Source: Bradyrhizobium viridifuturi (lineage in GTDB: Bacteria; Pseudomonadota; Alphaproteobacteria; Rhizobiales; Xanthobacteraceae). From it: 64,000 nucleotides of DNA. Positions 63,950-64,000 of the stretch are shown one piece after another (the first letter of the stretch is position 1; every line of letters starts with the position of its first letter). The notes under the pieces were generated by a model, which was given only the letters and a program-made list of their open reading frames with translations, did not search any database and was not told where the DNA came from. The stretch spans positions 29,838 to 93,837 of the forward strand of contig NZ_LGTB01000044.1 of assembly GCF_001238275.1 (NCBI RefSeq), written 5' to 3'. A program made the translations under genes and the position numbers.

Positions 63950-64000
63950 ATGCGAACAGGTCGTTGCGCCGCATTGGTTCTGCTTTTGACGCTGGTGCCG
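63950..64000 (+). CDS. Start of a secreted protein (truncated by the window end)
   Basis: ATG 63950 opens 17 codons to the end of the window: MRTGRCAALVLLLTLVP. Two basic residues followed by a hydrophobic run are the start of a signal peptide. It is divergent from the GrdB-like gene with 91 bases between. Nothing more can be said. Confidence 0.45.
   Translation, partial: MRTGRCAALVLLLTLVP

Overview
The window is GC-rich DNA from an alphaproteobacterium, most likely Bradyrhizobium or a close relative in the Nitrobacteraceae. This rests on the gene set: a MipZ-type division ATPase, a DUF1489 protein, ClpS next to ClpA, a phasin, a serine D,D-carboxypeptidase with a SPOR domain, a DUF6428/ArsR/aquaporin arsenic operon, and palindromic intergenic repeats of a kind common in that group. 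I see no rRNA, CRISPR array, insertion sequence, prophage or replication origin. There is one tRNA, Leu(GAG).

Layout. 0-5.6 kb: a GbsR/MarR regulator whose start codon lies inside a perfect palindrome, a DUF4166 protein and a membrane-anchored TIGR01777 oxidoreductase, then a LysR/tautomerase pair, lipB and a tiny SpoA/FliN-like gene. 5.7-10.7 kb: tRNA-Leu, two tandem polysaccharide deacetylases, mgtE and an XRE regulator. 10.8-14 kb: a divergent arsenic locus (DUF6428 against arsR-aqpS-arsC-arsK-like MFS) joined by ATGA overlaps. 14.9-21.1 kb: a phosphonate locus (LysR, Fe-alcohol dehydrogenase, phnA, phnY, MFS transporter). 21.3-27.5 kb: a probable catabolic operon controlled by GntR, with an MFS transporter, two unusual Asp/Glu-racemase-superfamily enzymes, a hydantoinase-type amidohydrolase and an alpha/beta hydrolase. 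27.6-33 kb: a second-type DapD, an AraC remnant, a secreted phosphoesterase, a diheme cytochrome c peroxidase and an aldo/keto reductase. 33-56.7 kb: mostly core functions (panC, mipZ, D,D-carboxypeptidase, phasin, TadG-like protein, clpS, clpA). 57.4-62.8 kb: an aldoxime-nitrile locus (AraC, nitrilase, aldoxime dehydratase, then a divergent LysR/bile-acid-symporter-family pair). 62.9-64 kb: a GrdB-like protein and the first codons of a secreted protein.

Two points stand out. First, ten otherwise normal genes carry eleven reading-frame breaks. Every break is explained by loss of one base (once two) from a short homopolymer, and two of them fall in lipB, which is normally needed. This looks more like uncorrected long-read error than gene decay, and adding the missing base gives a normal-length protein in every case. 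Second, the 21.3-27.5 kb operon pairs a hydantoinase with one superfamily enzyme that keeps a single catalytic cysteine, as in arylmalonate decarboxylase, and one that has lost both. It is therefore not a simple hydantoin-racemase/hydantoinase system and is the best candidate here for an undescribed pathway. The phosphonate locus, which lacks the usual transaminase, and the DUF6428 protein with a cysteine-rich tail are the next most interesting.
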